A stretch of 16,880 nt of DNA, taken from assembly GCA_964487355.1 (NCBI GenBank), contig CAZAPS010000034.1, positions 1 through 16,880 on the forward strand, given 5' to 3'. The position numbers were made by a program, and so were the translations under genes. Numbering within the stretch: the first letter of the stretch is position 1; the number at the start of each line of letters is the position of its first letter. Under the pieces are notes generated by a model. That model saw only the letters and a program-made list of their open reading frames with translations, ran no database searches and was not told where the DNA came from. The DNA is from JAXGYX01 sp964487355. Its GTDB lineage: Bacteria; Bacillota; Clostridia; Saccharofermentanales; Fastidiosipilaceae. This document shows positions 13,724 to 16,880 of the stretch, in pieces.

Positions 13724-14647
13724 TCAATCTGTTGCCTTTTTAAATCCTGAGCCGCCCACGCTTACTCGTAATCCTTTATTTTCCGCATACAGACGGCATC
13801 TCTCAACTTCAACATCATTCTCCTCATTTAGCTTATCAACCAAACAGATTAGTCCCAATTGATCATATTTAGACTGACCGAGTGAATGGTATGGCAGGAT
13901 ATGCAATTCCTTAATGCCATCTAGCGACGCAGTTAAATTCACAATAGCGTCAAATTCTTCACCATCGTTTATGCCCGGAATCAACGGAACACGCACAATG
14001 ATCTCTTTGCCTTGAGTGGTCAGCCAGCGGAGGTTGTCCAGTATCAATTCATTATCAACACATGTAAATTGGAGATGTTTGTCAGAATCGAAAAACTTCA
14101 CATCATACAGAAATAAATCCGTATACTCGAGTACTTTTTCAAACGAGCATCTTAGAACATGACCGGCGGTTTCAATCGCTGTATGGATCTTCACCGTTTT
14201 CAGTTTTTTAAGTAATTCCATGGAAAATTCGGATTGTAGCAGTGGCTCACCACCGCTCAATGTCACACCACCGTTTGAACGTCTAAAGAACACCTCATCC
14301 TTCATAATCTCGCGGAAGCACTCATCCACATCCATTTTTTCGCCGGATTTTTTTCGAGCATCAAAATAACATGCATCGACACATTTAAAGCAGGATTCGC
14401 AAAGGCTTCTATCCAGTATCACTTTACCGTTGTCCCAGCGGCTGGCACCACTGGGACAGACCGACACACATGCGCCGCAACCGACACAGTTGTCAGCTAC
14501 AACCATGACAGCCGGGTTCCCACACAATGTTTCGGGATTCTGACACCAGACGCATCTCATATCGCAACCCAGCAAAAAAACGACCGTTCGAATCCCGTAA
14601 CCATCATGCATGGAATATCTCTGAATGTTGGACACTCTACCAATCAA
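13724..14647 (-). CDS. Glycyl radical enzyme activating protein (radical SAM activase)
   Basis: This 307-residue activase reductively cleaves S-adenosylmethionine to install the glycyl radical on its partner. The radical-SAM motif C28-x3-C32-x2-C35 is intact, and a GGEP motif follows at 132-135. Between them lies a ferredoxin-like insert with two four-cysteine sets (C54/57/60/64 and C83/86/89/93), ligands for two extra [4Fe-4S] clusters. This clustered insert is typical of activases for dehydratase- and lyase-type glycyl radical enzymes and is absent from the short pyruvate formate-lyase activase. The TTG start overlaps the partner stop codon by three bases, with AAGAGG eight bases upstream, so translation is coupled. 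The family is certain. The partner is the gene just upstream. Confidence 0.94.
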   Translation of the reverse strand: MIGRVSNIQRYSMHDGYGIRTVVFLLGCDMRCVWCQNPETLCGNPAVMVVADNCVGCGACVSVCPSGASRWDNGKVILDRSLCESCFKCVDACYFDARKKSGEKMDVDECFREIMKDEVFFRRSNGGVTLSGGEPLLQSEFSMELLKKLKTVKIHTAIETAGHVLRCSFEKVLEYTDLFLYDVKFFDSDKHLQFTCVDNELILDNLRWLTTQGKEIIVRVPLIPGINDGEEFDAIVNLTASLDGIKELHILPYHSLGQSKYDQLGLICLVDKLNEENDVEVERCRLYAENKGLRVSVGGSGFKKATD

Positions 14648-16818
14648 CGTGCAAACCTCTTAATAACATTTTCCTGCTGGACTGGTGACATCGCGATAAA
14701 GTACGCGGACAGTCCACCCATACGCACGCGAAGACTCTTATGCTTTTCAGGATTAACCTGCGCGTCTTTCAAGTCTTCAACATTTGTGCTTGTGATGGTC
14801 ATAATTTGGCCACCCATTTCACAAAAAGCGCGGATCACTCCACCCAGCCGTTCAATACCGGCTTCCCCTTCAACTTCTTTACTGTTTATGGAAAGATCAA
14901 GAGGTGTGCCACTGTAATACTTCATTAGATCCGGTTTGGTCGCACTTTTAATGACCGCAGTCGGACCGTTCAGATCAACACCCGGTGTCGGTGAATAGTT
15001 TGGTGCAAGCTGATCGCCAAATTTTCTGCCATCCGGCGTCGCCGCAATGTCTCTACCCAAAACAGCATAATTCTCGAAAGTTCCCACACCGCAAGGGAAT
15101 TTGATTCTCTCACCTTTTTGATTCCAAGTTGAGACGTGCGCTTGAAAATCATCGAGAACTTTGATGGCAATATCATCAACCTCATCAATGTCATTTCCAT
15201 ATTTAGGTACGCGGTTCATAACTTCCGCCCTCAAACGCTCGTGCCCTTCCCAATTATCATGTAAAGCCTGAATCAATGTCTTCATATCCAAAGTTTTTTC
15301 ATCGAAGACAAGTTTTTTAATCACCATGAGCGAGTCAACCGTGCAGGAAAATCCTGTAACAAGTATCTGATGGAAAATATATCTGGCACCATCTTGTGAA
15401 AGATCACGGCCGGTCTCCACGCAATCATCAAGAATTGAGCTCATCAACGGGTCTGGAGCGATCATATAGCTCAGACCAAAATTCTCCAGTCTTCTTGTAC
15501 ATTGTAAGTCGATATAATGTTCGACCTGTGTCTGATATGCGTCATAAAACTCATCATAGGTTTTGAAAGACAACGGGTCGCCGGTGTCAATACCTTCGAG
15601 CTTTTGATTATGTTGTGATACACCTCGATTCAGTACCCATTCAATGCAGCGCAGATTCATTACATGCGCGTAGCTAAAGTGACTTTTCCCTTGAACCAGC
15701 GTTTCCCAGCATCCATCATTGGAGTAGTCCCTGGCATCTTCAATAGGGATTTCAAGATCGACAAATCCCGGCACAATGGCGTCATCGTTATAAATAATCG
15801 GCTCACCTTGTCCATAGCGCAGCACCTTGGCAAGTAAATCAACAAACTCCGGTGGAGAATTTATATGGACTCTCGCGCCCAGTGTGGGCATGAGCAATTT
15901 CATTTCGTTCATAATTTCAACAAAATGGTAAGATACCGCGTTTGTGCTGTCATTTCCTGCTGAATCGACTCCACCTACCATACAGTTCATAAGCCAATCG
16001 TTGCCACTCTGACCGTAATTAAAGTTGGCATCGGAATCGATGTCCTCATCCACCTGCCAGGTAAGAGCTCGGCTTTCATAACCACCGGTCTGGTTTGTAC
16101 CGCTTTCTTGCATCTCCACAGTGGGGACCTGCCCTTGACTAAATAATCCAAAGTTATAGTGATTTTCAGCCTTATGCGTGTCCTGAATCACTCTTTCGTT
16201 GCATTTTGTCAGGAAACTTGCAAGCATGTCAATTGCTTCAGCCTCAGTGATTTTGCCACTATCTATATCTTTTTTATAGTAAGGATATAGATAGTTGTCC
16301 GCCCGTCCCAATGGCACAAACTCACCACCCGAGTTGATCAGGCAGTATGTGAACCAGTACGACTGTAGCGCTTCGTGGTAACTTATGGCTGGATTCATCG
16401 GAACATTTTGGCAGTTTTTGCTAATTTGTAAAAGCTCCGCTCGGCGCGAAGGTTCCTCACATACCATGGCAAGCTCGAGGGCCGCCTGTGCGTATCGTCC
16501 AGCAAAAGCCGTCAACCCATCCAACGACACAAGCATCGCCTTCCAGTTATTCAGACTCATTGGATCGACTTTTGTTTTTTGATATTCCTGATCGATTTTA
16601 TCGAGGATCTGCTGTTTGACCCCGACAACTCCAATCTCTAAAATCCGTCCCCAATCCGGCGGATGATGCCCCCAAACGGAGCACTCATTCAAGTCATATC
16701 TTGCCGCCTGTTGACCTTCTTCTTCAGTGTAATAAATTGGCAAAATACTTCCCCACCCCACGCTATTTTGGTTCGGTACACCAACGATCAGCTCATCTGA
16801 CTTTAACTCGACCGGCAA
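14644..16818 (-). CDS. Glycyl radical enzyme of unknown substrate (pyruvate formate-lyase/dehydratase family), 5' end incomplete
   Basis: The 724 readable residues cover most of a glycyl radical enzyme. The catalytic cysteine is Cys370 in NDGCWET, with Glu372 at the position of the general acid/base in GCVE-type lyases and dehydratases. The C-terminal glycyl loop is RVRMGGLSAYF with the radical site most likely Gly702. The single-Cys GC-x-E motif excludes true pyruvate formate-lyase, which has adjacent cysteines. The W in GCWE and the L after the radical glycine differ from choline, glycerol, isethionate and hydroxyproline enzymes as I remember them, so the substrate is unknown. The frame begins with a TTG at the ELIVGV region, about 80 residues short of the usual N-terminus, just after an in-frame TGA (about 16837). 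A neighbouring frame continues upstream, pointing to a frameshift. Confidence 0.88.
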   Translation of the reverse strand: MPVELKSDELIVGVPNQNSVGWGSILPIYYTEEEGQQAARYDLNECSVWGHHPPDWGRILEIGVVGVKQQILDKIDQEYQKTKVDPMSLNNWKAMLVSLDGLTAFAGRYAQAALELAMVCEEPSRRAELLQISKNCQNVPMNPAISYHEALQSYWFTYCLINSGGEFVPLGRADNYLYPYYKKDIDSGKITEAEAIDMLASFLTKCNERVIQDTHKAENHYNFGLFSQGQVPTVEMQESGTNQTGGYESRALTWQVDEDIDSDANFNYGQSGNDWLMNCMVGGVDSAGNDSTNAVSYHFVEIMNEMKLLMPTLGARVHINSPPEFVDLLAKVLRYGQGEPIIYNDDAIVPGFVDLEIPIEDARDYSNDGCWETLVQGKSHFSYAHVMNLRCIEWVLNRGVSQHNQKLEGIDTGDPLSFKTYDEFYDAYQTQVEHYIDLQCTRRLENFGLSYMIAPDPLMSSILDDCVETGRDLSQDGARYIFHQILVTGFSCTVDSLMVIKKLVFDEKTLDMKTLIQALHDNWEGHERLRAEVMNRVPKYGNDIDEVDDIAIKVLDDFQAHVSTWNQKGERIKFPCGVGTFENYAVLGRDIAATPDGRKFGDQLAPNYSPTPGVDLNGPTAVIKSATKPDLMKYYSGTPLDLSINSKEVEGEAGIERLGGVIRAFCEMGGQIMTITSTNVEDLKDAQVNPEKHKSLRVRMGGLSAYFIAMSPVQQENVIKRFAR

Positions 16819-16880
16819 AAACTCTCCCCAGATTATTCACCAAGCCACCTAATTCTTTGTTTTGTTTGTTTTTGTAGTTG

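Overview
The window reads as chromosome from an anaerobic, Gram-positive Firmicutes/Clostridia-type bacterium. The support is an xpt-BMP lipoprotein-nucleoside ABC operon, a DUF3793 gene, an oxygen-sensitive glycyl radical enzyme with its activase, lipobox signal peptides, strong Shine-Dalgarno sites, GTG/TTG starts, intrinsic terminators and a cobalamin riboswitch. I cannot name a species. An exact 100-N run (12166-12265) shows this is a draft scaffold. No tRNA, rRNA, CRISPR array or insertion sequence is recognisable. Almost everything is on the minus strand; only one gene (11224-11895) is on the plus strand.

Layout, following minus-strand transcription from right to left. (1) 16880-13641: a glycyl radical enzyme of unknown substrate, whose 5' end looks frameshifted, overlaps its radical-SAM activase and is followed by a terminator. 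This segment looks more AT-rich than the rest. (2) 13563-11911: a promoter with a dyad over the expected start site, then a DUF3793 gene and a DUF2249/carboxymuconolactone-decarboxylase-like gene interrupted by the N gap, then two terminator hairpins, the distal one shared with the convergent plus-strand gene. (3) 11117-11895, plus strand: an AIM24-family gene with its own promoter and dyad. (4) 10993-6805: a vitamin B12 regulon comprising a cobalamin riboswitch with terminator, a BtuF-like lipoprotein, a BtuC-like permease, a BtuD-like ATPase and two tandem CobU-type P-loop proteins. (5) 6705-5864: a Crp/Fnr-family regulator. (6) 5758-24: xanthine phosphoribosyltransferase, translationally coupled to a BMP lipoprotein, then an intercistronic terminator, a double-NBD ATPase and two overlapping permeases, ending in a strong terminator.

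Functionally the window is dominated by salvage. The xpt operon should import purine nucleosides or bases and convert the base to nucleotide. The B12 operon should import corrinoids and phosphorylate incomplete ones, and should be shut off when B12 is plentiful. The DUF3793 operon looks repressor-controlled, possibly by a metal-responsive regulator. The least understood parts are the glycyl radical enzyme pair, the two CobU homologues (the larger lacks the guanylylated histidine) and the DUF3793/DUF2249 operon. Homology statements rest on reading motifs and on remembered family sequences, not on database searches.
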